From the NCBI GenBank assembly GCA_910577785.1, contig CAJTNT010000047.1, positions 1 through 27,905 of the forward strand: 27,905 bases of DNA. Reading direction: 5' to 3'. Numbering within the stretch: position 1 is the first letter of the stretch; each line of letters begins with the position of its first letter. Under the pieces are notes generated by a model. It was not told the origin of the DNA and did not search any database. It was given only the letters and a program-made list of their open reading frames with translations. Shown here in pieces: positions 14,423 through 21,497 of this stretch. The position numbers were made by a program, and so were the translations under genes. The DNA is from an uncultured Lachnospiraceae bacterium (GTDB lineage: Bacteria > Bacillota > Clostridia > Lachnospirales > Lachnospiraceae).

Positions 14423-16099
14423 ATGCAGTTGACAGGAGCGCAGATTGTGGTGGAATGCCTGAAAGAGCAGGGCGTGGATACGGTCTTTGGATATCCTGGA
14501 GGCGCTATTTTAAATTTATATGACGAGTTATACAAACATCGGGATGAAATCCGCCATGTGCTGACCTCCCATGAACAGGGGGCAAGCCATGCGGCTGACG
14601 GCTATGCGCGTTCCACAGGCAAGGTAGGGGTCTGCCTTGCCACTTCAGGGCCTGGGGCGACAAACCTGGTGACGGGAATCGCCACGGCTTATATGGATTC
14701 CGTCCCACTGGTGGCGATTACCTGCAATGTGGGTGTGTCTTTGTTGGGGAAGGATAGTTTTCAGGAAATTGATATTGCAGGCATCACCACTCCGATTACA
14801 AAGCATAATTTTATTGTAAAGGATGTGGCAAACCTGGCCGGCACGATCCGCCGGGCATTCCGCATCGCCAGCAAAGGCAGGCCGGGTCCCGTGCTGGTGG
14901 ATATCCCCAAGGACGTGACGGCCAATAAGGCAGAATTTGCCCCCATCACGGCTCAGCAGGAGGATCGGGAGACAGAGCAGATTACAGAACAGGCGATAGA
15001 GCGGGCAGTCCAGCTCATTCAGGAGTCCCAGCGGCCGTACCTCTTTGTGGGCGGGGGAGCCGTGATTTCGGAGGCCAGCCAGGAACTCCTGGAATTTGCC
15101 GAGAGGGTACACGCCCCTGTGGCGGATTCCTTGATGGGCAAAGGCGCTTTTGACGGCCATCACGGCCTTTATACCGGCATGCTGGGCATGCATGGCACCA
15201 AGACGTCCAATTACGGCGTCAGCGAATGCGATTTGCTGATTGGCATCGGCGTCCGCTTCAGCGACCGGGTAACCGGCAATGCCCGGAAATTTGCACAACA
15301 TGCCAGAATCCTGCAGTTTGATGTGGATCCGGCTGAAATTAATAAAAACGTGGTGACAGACGCCCATATCATTGGCGATATCCGGGAAATCCTTGCCGCC
15401 CTCAACGGGCGCTTGCCGCAGCAGGATCACACCCCTTGGATTGAGAAGATTATGGGTTATAAGGCGGCATATCCCTTAACCTATCATTCACAGGGCCTGA
15501 CCGGCCCCTATCTGGTAGAAGAGATCTACCGCCAGACTCAGGGCGACGCCATTATCGTCACAGAGGTAGGCCAGCACCAGATGTGGGCGGCTCAGTTTTA
15601 CAAATACAGTAAGCCGCGGACCCTGATCACCTCCGGCGGCCTGGGAACCATGGGCTATGGCCTAGGCGCAGCCATCGGCGCGCAGATGGCCAATCCCGGC
15701 AGGAGGGTGGTTAACATTGCCGGGGACGGCTGTTTCCGTATGAACATGAACGAAATGGCTACGGCGGTACGCCAGAAGCTCCCTTTGATTGAGGTAGTGG
15801 TCAACAACCGGGTGCTCGGAATGGTACGCCAATGGCAGACCTTGTTCTATGACCGGCATTATTCTGCTACTGTCTTGGACGACAGCGTGGATTTTGTCAA
15901 GCTGGCGGAAGCTATGGGCGCCAAAGGGCTCCGTGCCGCCACACAGGAAGAATTTGCCAGTGCTTTTGCCGAAGCATTGTCCAGCGATATGCCAGTCCTG
16001 ATTGACTGCGTGATAGCCAGCGATGACAAGGTATGGCCGATGGTAGCTCCCGGCGATGCCATCAGCAAAGCCTTCAGCGAGGAGGATCTGGAAAAATAG
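14423..16099 (+). CDS. ilvB: Acetolactate synthase, large (catalytic) subunit
   Basis: 558 residues. A thiamine-diphosphate enzyme that joins two pyruvates into acetolactate, or pyruvate plus 2-ketobutyrate, for valine, leucine and isoleucine. The catalytic Glu lies in SHEQGASHAADGYAR (Glu51). The FAD/central domain region is present, and the ThDP/metal motif runs from GDGCFRMNMNE to VVVNN. An in-frame ATG at 14351 would start inside the repeat copy. The present start has AGTGAGGG upstream and gives the standard MQLTGAQIVVECLKEQGVDTVFGYPGG. The small regulatory subunit ilvN and the partners ilvC and ilvD are not adjacent, so the regulatory subunit must be elsewhere or absent. serC follows after 49 bp without a terminator. 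Confidence 0.95.
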   Translation: MQLTGAQIVVECLKEQGVDTVFGYPGGAILNLYDELYKHRDEIRHVLTSHEQGASHAADGYARSTGKVGVCLATSGPGATNLVTGIATAYMDSVPLVAITCNVGVSLLGKDSFQEIDIAGITTPITKHNFIVKDVANLAGTIRRAFRIASKGRPGPVLVDIPKDVTANKAEFAPITAQQEDRETEQITEQAIERAVQLIQESQRPYLFVGGGAVISEASQELLEFAERVHAPVADSLMGKGAFDGHHGLYTGMLGMHGTKTSNYGVSECDLLIGIGVRFSDRVTGNARKFAQHARILQFDVDPAEINKNVVTDAHIIGDIREILAALNGRLPQQDHTPWIEKIMGYKAAYPLTYHSQGLTGPYLVEEIYRQTQGDAIIVTEVGQHQMWAAQFYKYSKPRTLITSGGLGTMGYGLGAAIGAQMANPGRRVVNIAGDGCFRMNMNEMATAVRQKLPLIEVVVNNRVLGMVRQWQTLFYDRHYSATVLDDSVDFVKLAEAMGAKGLRAATQEEFASAFAEALSSDMPVLIDCVIASDDKVWPMVAPGDAISKAFSEEDLEK

Positions 16100-16148
16100 T
16101 TATGGTTATTATTATTTCATATATTTTTTATAGAGGAGGAACAACCAC

Positions 16149-17228
16149 ATGAACAGAGTATACAACTTTTCTGCAGGCCCCGCAGTCTTGCCGGAAGAAG
16201 TCTTACGGGAAGCAGCGGAAGAAATGATGGATTATAAGGGCAGCGGCATGTCTGTGATGGAAATGAGCCACCGCTCTAAGGTATTTGCCACCATTATTGA
16301 AGAAGCGGAGGCTGACTTAAGGGAACTGATGCAGATTCCTGACAACTACAAAGTATTATTCCTGCAGGGCGGCGCTTCCCAGCAGTTTGCCATGATTCCC
16401 ATGAATTTGATGAAGAACAAAAAAGCCGCTTATATCGTGACCGGCCAATGGGCGAAAAAGGCATTCCAGGAAGCGCAGCTCTATGGGGAGGCTGTGAAAG
16501 TGGCGTCTTCTGAGGATGAGACATTTTCCTATATCCCCGACTGCTCCGATCTGGATATCCCAGAAGATGCAGACTATGTGTACATCTGTGAGAACAACAC
16601 CATTTATGGTACAAAATACAAGGCGCTGCCAAATACGAAGGGACATACCTTGGTGGCCGACGTATCTTCCTGTTTCCTGTCTGAGCCAGTAGATGTGTCC
16701 CAATACGGCATTATTTACGGCGGCGTACAGAAGAACATCGGCCCTGCGGGCGTGGTAATCGTCATTATCCGCGAGGATCTGATTGGCGAAGAGACTCTGC
16801 CGGGCACCCCCACCATGCTGAAATACAAGACCCACGCAGACGCGGCGTCCCTCTACAACACCCCGCCTGCCTATGGGATTTATATCTGCGGCAAGGTATT
16901 CAAATGGCTGAAGAAAATGGGCGGCTTAGAGGTAATGAAGCAGCGCAACGAGGAAAAGGCTAAGATTTTATACGACTTCCTGGATCAGAGCAAGCTGTTT
17001 CAGGGCACGGTGCGCAAGGAAGACCGCTCCCTGATGAATGTGCCTTTTGTTACAGGCGATAAGGAGTTGGATGAGAAATTCGTAAAAGAAGCGACTGCCG
17101 CAGGCCTTGTGAACCTGAAAGGCCACCGCACCGTAGGCGGCATGCGCGCCAGCATCTACAATGCCATGCCCAAAGAAGGCGTAGAGAAACTCGTAGCATT
17201 TATGAAAAAGTTTGAAGAGGAGAATTAA
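16149..17228 (+). CDS. serC: Phosphoserine aminotransferase
   Basis: 359 residues, standard length. A PLP enzyme that transaminates 3-phosphohydroxypyruvate with glutamate to phosphoserine, the second step of serine synthesis. The N-terminus MNRVYNFSAGPAVLPEEVLREA is diagnostic; LQGGASQQFAMIPMN binds PLP phosphate; the Schiff-base lysine is Lys195 in IIYGGVQKNIGPAG; HRTVGGMRASIYNA is the C-terminal Arg motif. GAGGAGGAAC precedes the ATG. serA begins 4 bp after the stop, so the product of SerA is passed to a co-expressed SerC. The phosphatase serB is not seen. Confidence 0.97.
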   Translation: MNRVYNFSAGPAVLPEEVLREAAEEMMDYKGSGMSVMEMSHRSKVFATIIEEAEADLRELMQIPDNYKVLFLQGGASQQFAMIPMNLMKNKKAAYIVTGQWAKKAFQEAQLYGEAVKVASSEDETFSYIPDCSDLDIPEDADYVYICENNTIYGTKYKALPNTKGHTLVADVSSCFLSEPVDVSQYGIIYGGVQKNIGPAGVVIVIIREDLIGEETLPGTPTMLKYKTHADAASLYNTPPAYGIYICGKVFKWLKKMGGLEVMKQRNEEKAKILYDFLDQSKLFQGTVRKEDRSLMNVPFVTGDKELDEKFVKEATAAGLVNLKGHRTVGGMRASIYNAMPKEGVEKLVAFMKKFEEEN

Positions 17229-17231
17229 TCT

Positions 17232-18395
17232 ATGTACCAATATCATTGCTTAAATCCCATTGCCAATGTGGGCTTAGAATTATTTAGTGACAGTTATCAG
17301 AAGACAGAAGAAATCAAGGATGCCCAGGCAGTGCTGGTAAGGAGCGCCGCCATGCATGGGATGGAGCTGCCGGAAGGCCTTGAGGCCATTGCCCGCGCAG
17401 GCGCAGGCGTGAACAATATTCCCTTGGAGGATTGCGCCCAAAAGGGCATCGTGGTATTTAATACCCCCGGCGCCAATGCCAATGGCGTCAAGGAGCTGGT
17501 ATTTGCCGGGATGCTCCTGGCTTCCCGTGACATAATCGGCGGGATTCATTGGGTATTGGATAACAAAGAAAATGAAAATGTGGGCAAGGATGCGGAGAAA
17601 GCTAAGAAAGCCTTTGCCGGCAATGAGATTGCCGGCAAGAAACTGGGCGTCATCGGCCTGGGCGCCATTGGCATCAAAGTAGCTAACGATGCAGTCAGCC
17701 TGGGCATGGAGGTCTATGGCTACGATCCGTTCATTTCTGTAAACGCAGCCTGGAGCCTTTCCCGCAGCGTAAAGCACATCAGCAATATTGAGGATATTTA
17801 CCGCGAATGTGATTTTATAACCATTCATGTCCCGCTGATGGACGGCACCAGGCATATGCTGAACCAGGAGGCCTTCGCCCAGATGAAAGACGGCGTGGTC
17901 ATCCTCAACTTTGCCAGGGCGCCTCTGGCAGATGAGGAAGCTGTCCTGGCAGCCATCAAGGAAGGCAAGATCAAGAAGTACGTGTCTGACTTCCCCACCA
18001 GCATTACGGCAGGCCAGGAAGGGTGTATCGTTATCCCACATTTAGGCGCTTCCACGGAAGAGTCTGAAGATAACTGCGCCGTTATGGCTGTGAAGGAAGT
18101 AATGGACTACTTGGAAAACGGCAACATCCGCAATTCTGTCAACTTCCCGAACTGCGACATGGGCGTCTGCACGGCAGCCGGCCGCATCGCCCTCCTGCAC
18201 AAGAACCAGAAAGGCATTATTGGAAAATACACCGCCATCCTGGGCAACAATAACATCAATATTTCTGATATGACCAATAAGAGCCGCGGGGAGTACGCAT
18301 ATTCCCTCTTAGACCTGGATTCCCCTGTCACAGAGGAAGCCATAAGGCAGCTTCAGGAAAGCGAAGGCATATTGAAGGTGCGGGTAATAAAATAG
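17232..18395 (+). CDS. serA: D-3-phosphoglycerate dehydrogenase
   Basis: 387 residues, the short type with one C-terminal ACT domain. It makes 3-phosphohydroxypyruvate, the first committed step to serine, and ACT domains commonly mediate serine feedback. The NAD-binding motif is VIGLGAIG (140-147). Active-site Arg229 is in NFARAP and His270 in PHLGAST. The ACT-like part covers about 315-387 (NQKGIIGKYTAILGNNNINISDMTNKS). The segment between them reads SDFPTSITAGQEG, where many D-2-hydroxyacid dehydrogenases carry the catalytic Glu in a D-V-F-x-x-E-P word. That Glu is not obvious here, a variation I believe occurs in short anaerobe enzymes. The ribosome site lies within the last serC codons. 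Confidence 0.94.
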   Translation: MYQYHCLNPIANVGLELFSDSYQKTEEIKDAQAVLVRSAAMHGMELPEGLEAIARAGAGVNNIPLEDCAQKGIVVFNTPGANANGVKELVFAGMLLASRDIIGGIHWVLDNKENENVGKDAEKAKKAFAGNEIAGKKLGVIGLGAIGIKVANDAVSLGMEVYGYDPFISVNAAWSLSRSVKHISNIEDIYRECDFITIHVPLMDGTRHMLNQEAFAQMKDGVVILNFARAPLADEEAVLAAIKEGKIKKYVSDFPTSITAGQEGCIVIPHLGASTEESEDNCAVMAVKEVMDYLENGNIRNSVNFPNCDMGVCTAAGRIALLHKNQKGIIGKYTAILGNNNINISDMTNKSRGEYAYSLLDLDSPVTEEAIRQLQESEGILKVRVIK

Positions 18396-18416
18396 CATGA
18401 TTTTATAGGGCATAAG

Positions 18417-18446
18417 AAAACCCATCGCGAAAAGCGATGGGTTTTT
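18417..18446. terminator. Strong bidirectional terminator
   Basis: CCCATCGC (18421-18428) pairs perfectly with GCGATGGG (18434-18441) around GAAAA, with T5 on the right and A4 on the left. It can end the leuB-serA transcript and also the converging minus-strand HD-GYP-like transcript. Confidence 0.9.
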
Positions 18447-18507
18447 GCGTTTTTATATTCACAGAGCCGCCTGAAGCGGCGTCAATTAGCCCTTCCTATT
18501 TGCCAGA

Positions 18508-19809
18508 TTAATACCGCGTTGGCGACGGATGGTACTTATTATTGTAGTGGTTATAATGCAGGATAATGGTATTCAAATAAGAATACTCGTCCATCATCTG
18601 ATTATAGGAGTGCAGAACCAACTTGCTGGAAGACTGCGTATTTGCAATGACTTGCTCAAATTCCCGCTCCAGCGCCAAGAGCATGTTGTCATCCATCTTG
18701 CAGTTATAATATTTCCCCTTCAGGTAAGTCAGCAGATGCGGATAATCCTTCAAGGAGACTTCCAGATCATAAGTCAGGCTGTCGCTCATGACATAAGAGA
18801 GCGCCACAGCTTCGGCGACAGGCGCCAAGGCGGCGTCAGGAGCTGTGCTGGTGAGCCAGCATTTCATTAGATCAAATGCTTCTTCCATAACATGCAGGAT
18901 CTGCATCTCGTCGGTATCGCCGAGGATTTCCCGTGCTACTTCAATGGTGCGGCTTGCGAGTAATTCTGCCAGGTGCTGGCTGTAATCGTTCGTGCCGGTC
19001 AAGTGTGAGGGCACCAGAATCTTGCTGATATTGTGCAGCAGGATGGCCAGCTGTACAGTGGTGCAGTCCGCAGGCGACAGGTGCAGGGCATCGGCAATAT
19101 TCTCGCTTAGGTAAAGCGCGTGGGCTGTATGGAGCGCCGCATATTCGTTGCGGAAATTCACGGAAAATAGGAAGGTGATGAGGTAGTTATGTATCTGTGC
19201 CCGGGACGGCGAAAAATGGAGGGAAGAGTATTCCCTGAGTTCCCGCTGGTATTCCCCGGTCTTGATATGGTCCAAAATGTGGTACTTGGCATTGGCCTCC
19301 AGGAACCAGTCCGCCATAAAAGGCGTGAATATCGTCTCATTATAATTATGGAAGAAGGATTCCAGGCTAACCGTTTTGTTCACGATGCAGGAAACATCAA
19401 TGCGGTCCGCAAGGTAGAGCAGCTTTGCAATATCCCGGTGGTAATTGTTGATGGGTACTGGGTAATACTGCGCATTGCATTGATGGTGGTAGAGGATTAC
19501 ATCCGCATATTCCTGCAGCGGGGAGAAGGATCGGAAAAGAAGATAGCCGGAAACGGAATGCTCCATGGAGTCGTTCAAGTCAAAGCTCAGCATGGAGTCG
19601 ACCTCTTCTTTTTTGTAAGCCCCAATATCATGGAATAGGCCTAGTATAAAAATGTCCTCTTTTTCCTGTTGGGTGTAGTAGTTTGTGTCCCGAAGCATAC
19701 TCATCAGAATATATGCCACGCGTTCCCCGTGCTGGCTCAGATGTGGGTTCAGGTAGTGGTAAGAGTGGCAAATCACATCTACAACATTATTTACTTGCGC
19801 TCCGTTCAT
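18508..19809 (-). CDS. Tandem HD-GYP-like protein, second domain degenerate
   Basis: 433 residues, no membrane segment or receiver domain. HD-GYP proteins are typically cyclic-di-GMP or other cyclic-dinucleotide phosphodiesterases. The first unit keeps the HD metal ligands: His27 (QHGER), His60-Asp61 (GLFHDIGAY), His84, His108-His109 and Asp135 (ADRIDV). Its GYP word is altered to QYYP. The second unit (about 220-345) copies the pattern but has LLHNISKILVP, Asn260 replacing the metal Asp, so it is probably inactive or regulatory. An in-frame ATG five codons upstream overlaps the GGAGGT ribosome site, so this start is preferred. It is the only minus-strand gene, with a consensus promoter, and diverges from mscS. 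The substrate is unproven. Confidence 0.75.
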   Translation of the reverse strand: MNGAQVNNVVDVICHSYHYLNPHLSQHGERVAYILMSMLRDTNYYTQQEKEDIFILGLFHDIGAYKKEEVDSMLSFDLNDSMEHSVSGYLLFRSFSPLQEYADVILYHHQCNAQYYPVPINNYHRDIAKLLYLADRIDVSCIVNKTVSLESFFHNYNETIFTPFMADWFLEANAKYHILDHIKTGEYQRELREYSSLHFSPSRAQIHNYLITFLFSVNFRNEYAALHTAHALYLSENIADALHLSPADCTTVQLAILLHNISKILVPSHLTGTNDYSQHLAELLASRTIEVAREILGDTDEMQILHVMEEAFDLMKCWLTSTAPDAALAPVAEAVALSYVMSDSLTYDLEVSLKDYPHLLTYLKGKYYNCKMDDNMLLALEREFEQVIANTQSSSKLVLHSYNQMMDEYSYLNTIILHYNHYNNKYHPSPTRY

Positions 19810-19849
19810 ATCAGTTACCTCCATGCATTTTCAGGATGCAAAAAATTGA

Positions 19850-19878
19850 TTGCCTTTGGGAAATAATTATTATATTAT
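19850..19878 (+). promoter_or_regulatory. Candidate mscS promoter
   Basis: TTGCCT (19850-19855) and TATTAT (19873-19878) at 17-bp spacing, about 68 bp before the mscS ATG. It overlaps the promoter on the opposite strand. Confidence 0.5.
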
Positions 19879-19881
19879 ATC

Positions 19882-19910
19882 ATTATAGTGAATTTAAAAC
19901 CAAGTGTCAA
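19882..19910 (-). promoter_or_regulatory. Consensus promoter of the HD-GYP-like gene
   Basis: On the minus strand, TTGACA (complement of 19905-19910) and TATAAT (complement of 19882-19887) are 17 bp apart: a perfect match to the housekeeping sigma consensus. Transcription would start near 19875, leaving a leader of about 65 nt. Confidence 0.8.
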
Positions 19911-19945
19911 TATTGCAGCGTATTTTTAGGCAAAGGAGAGTGCAA

Positions 19946-20869
19946 ATGTTTTGGATGATGGATGCAAGGCGGATCCCCGGCTGGGGAATCCTGGAAAATG
20001 TTGTGGACGGGCTGCCCCAGCTGGATGAATTGGAAACGATGGCCAAGCCTGGCATGATGAAGCGTTACTTAGAAGATCTGATGCCCTACTTAAAGAGCTT
20101 TGTGCTGCGGATTGTGATTGCCGTGCTGATTTACGTTGTGGGAAGGCGACTGATAAAATGGCTGCGGAAGGTGCTGCACAATGCCATGGTACGTTCCAGC
20201 ATGGACAAAGGCATCCGCCAGTTCTTAGATTCTTTTGCAAAGATTGTGCTGAATTTTGTGCTGCTGATTGCCGTTGTCGGGCAGCTGGGGGTAGAAACGG
20301 CGTCCCTGGCAGCAGTACTCAGCTCGGCGGGGCTGACCCTCGGACTTGCTCTCCAGGGGAGCCTTTCTAATTTTGCGGGCGGCGTCCTGATCCTGCTCTT
20401 TCGGCCCTTTAAGGTGGGGGATTATATTATTGAAGACACCCACAAAAATGAGGGGACGGTTAAGGAGATCATGATTTTTTATACCAAGCTGACTACGGTG
20501 GATAACAGGGTAATCGTAGTCCCGAATGGTACGCTGGCCAATGCAAGCCTGACCAATGTGACCCAGCAGGAGAAGCGCCGTGTGGATCTTTATGTGGGCA
20601 TTTCTTACAACGCGGATGTCAAGAAAGCGAAGAAGCTCTTAGAGGAGATGGCCCGTTTGGAGCCTCTGCGCATTGAGGATGAGGAGATTTCCGTGTTTGT
20701 GGATGCCCTGGAGGACAGCTGCGTCAAGCTGGGCTGCCGCGTGTGGGTGCAGGCGGAGCATTATTGGCAGGTGAAATGGGATCTGACAGAGCGCATCAAG
20801 GAGATTTTTGATGAGAATCAGATAGAGATTCCGTATCAACATCTGAATGTGTATTTAAAACAGCCATAA
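19946..20869 (+). CDS. mscS: MscS-family mechanosensitive channel
   Basis: 307 residues. These channels open under membrane tension and release solutes after osmotic downshift. Hydrophobic segments lie at about 50-68 and 95-115, followed by the pore helix region SLAAVLSSAGLTLGLALQGSLSNFAGGVLILLFRPFKVGDYI (120-160), the family hallmark. A soluble beta-rich and C-terminal cage domain completes it. Translation from a further upstream GTG is rejected because that codon lies in the -35 of the opposite promoter; AAAGGAG sits 7 nt before this ATG. It diverges from the HD-GYP-like gene. No strong terminator follows, only a T-rich stretch. Confidence 0.93.
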   Translation: MFWMMDARRIPGWGILENVVDGLPQLDELETMAKPGMMKRYLEDLMPYLKSFVLRIVIAVLIYVVGRRLIKWLRKVLHNAMVRSSMDKGIRQFLDSFAKIVLNFVLLIAVVGQLGVETASLAAVLSSAGLTLGLALQGSLSNFAGGVLILLFRPFKVGDYIIEDTHKNEGTVKEIMIFYTKLTTVDNRVIVVPNGTLANASLTNVTQQEKRRVDLYVGISYNADVKKAKKLLEEMARLEPLRIEDEEISVFVDALEDSCVKLGCRVWVQAEHYWQVKWDLTERIKEIFDENQIEIPYQHLNVYLKQP

Positions 20870-20902
20870 ATGAATTTTTTTTCTCATGATTATTATTTTT
20901 TA

Positions 20903-20931
20903 TTGACATTCACCCAAAAATGTGTTACCCT
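20903..20931 (+). promoter_or_regulatory. Cold-shock gene promoter
   Basis: TTGACA (20903-20908) and TACCCT (20926-20931), 17 bp apart, with TGT before the -10. Transcription near 20938 gives a leader of about 110 nt. Confidence 0.65.
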
Positions 20932-20937
20932 ATTAAC

Positions 20938-21050
20938 TATGTTACAGGAATGTTTGAGAGTTTATTTTTGCAGAATTGCTTTACTCTATGAAGATTAATT
21001 TTCAGGCACTCTTAGATAGTCTTTTGGAAAGTATTCAGGAGGAAGTGTGT
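20938..21050 (+). promoter_or_regulatory. Long 5' leader of the cold-shock gene
   Basis: About 110 untranslated nt separate the predicted start of transcription from the ATG. Cold-shock genes commonly have such leaders, which refold at low temperature to control translation. No specific fold was worked out here. An in-frame ATG at 20976 would add 25 residues unlike any cold-shock protein, so it is treated as leader. Confidence 0.4.
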
Positions 21051-21254
21051 ATGCAACAGGGAACAGTAAAATGGTTTAATGCCAAAAAGGGTTATGGGTT
21101 TATCTCGGATGCGAACGGCAGCGATGTATTCGTGCATTTTTCAGCGCTGAACATGGAAGGGTTTAAGGAACTGAAGGACGGAGAAGCAGTTGAGTTCGAA
21201 GTCGTAGAGGGTGAGAAAGGCCCGCAGGCTGCCAACGTTGTACGTTTAGGGTAA
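21051..21254 (+). CDS. csp: Cold-shock protein, CspA family
   Basis: 67 residues, a single cold-shock domain. It binds single-stranded RNA/DNA and acts as an RNA chaperone. MQQGTVKWFNAKKGYGFI carries RNP1 (KGYGFI), VFVHFSAL carries RNP2, and the end GPQAANVVRL is standard. CAGGAGGAAG lies about 8 nt upstream. It has its own promoter and terminator, so it is a single-gene unit. Confidence 0.96.
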   Translation: MQQGTVKWFNAKKGYGFISDANGSDVFVHFSALNMEGFKELKDGEAVEFEVVEGEKGPQAANVVRLG

Positions 21255-21348
21255 ATGCAAAGTGTAGTTGTAACATAGAGTGGATTCCATATGGGAGCGT
21301 GCAGAAGGCATACAAGATTTTCTGCAGTTCCTTTATGGATGATGGATT

Positions 21349-21379
21349 AGGAGGCTGCCCGCCAGGCAGCCTCCTTGTT
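21349..21379 (+). terminator. Terminator after the cold-shock gene
   Basis: AGGAGGCTGCC (21349-21359) and GGCAGCCTCCT (21365-21375) form a perfect 11-bp stem with a 5-nt loop, followed by TTGTTATATT. The T-run is interrupted, but the stem is very stable. Confidence 0.75.
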
Positions 21380-21428
21380 ATATTCCGTATAGTCCGCACG
21401 AATTACCGCTGCCTTATGCCTAAATAAA

Positions 21429-21458
21429 TTGCTATTTCATAATAGTTTGTGTTATACT
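21429..21458 (+). promoter_or_regulatory. Candidate promoter of the M16C peptidase gene
   Basis: TATACT (21453-21458) preceded by TGT, with TTGCTA (21429-21434) 18 bp upstream. The leader would be about 35 nt. Confidence 0.55.
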
Positions 21459-21497
21459 AGCCTACAGAGGAAATATCATTTAGTGAGGAGGCAAAAC

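Noticed and set aside
20976..21050. N-terminal extension of the cold-shock protein
   Set aside because: The extra 25 residues match no cold-shock protein, and the good ribosome site is at the later ATG.
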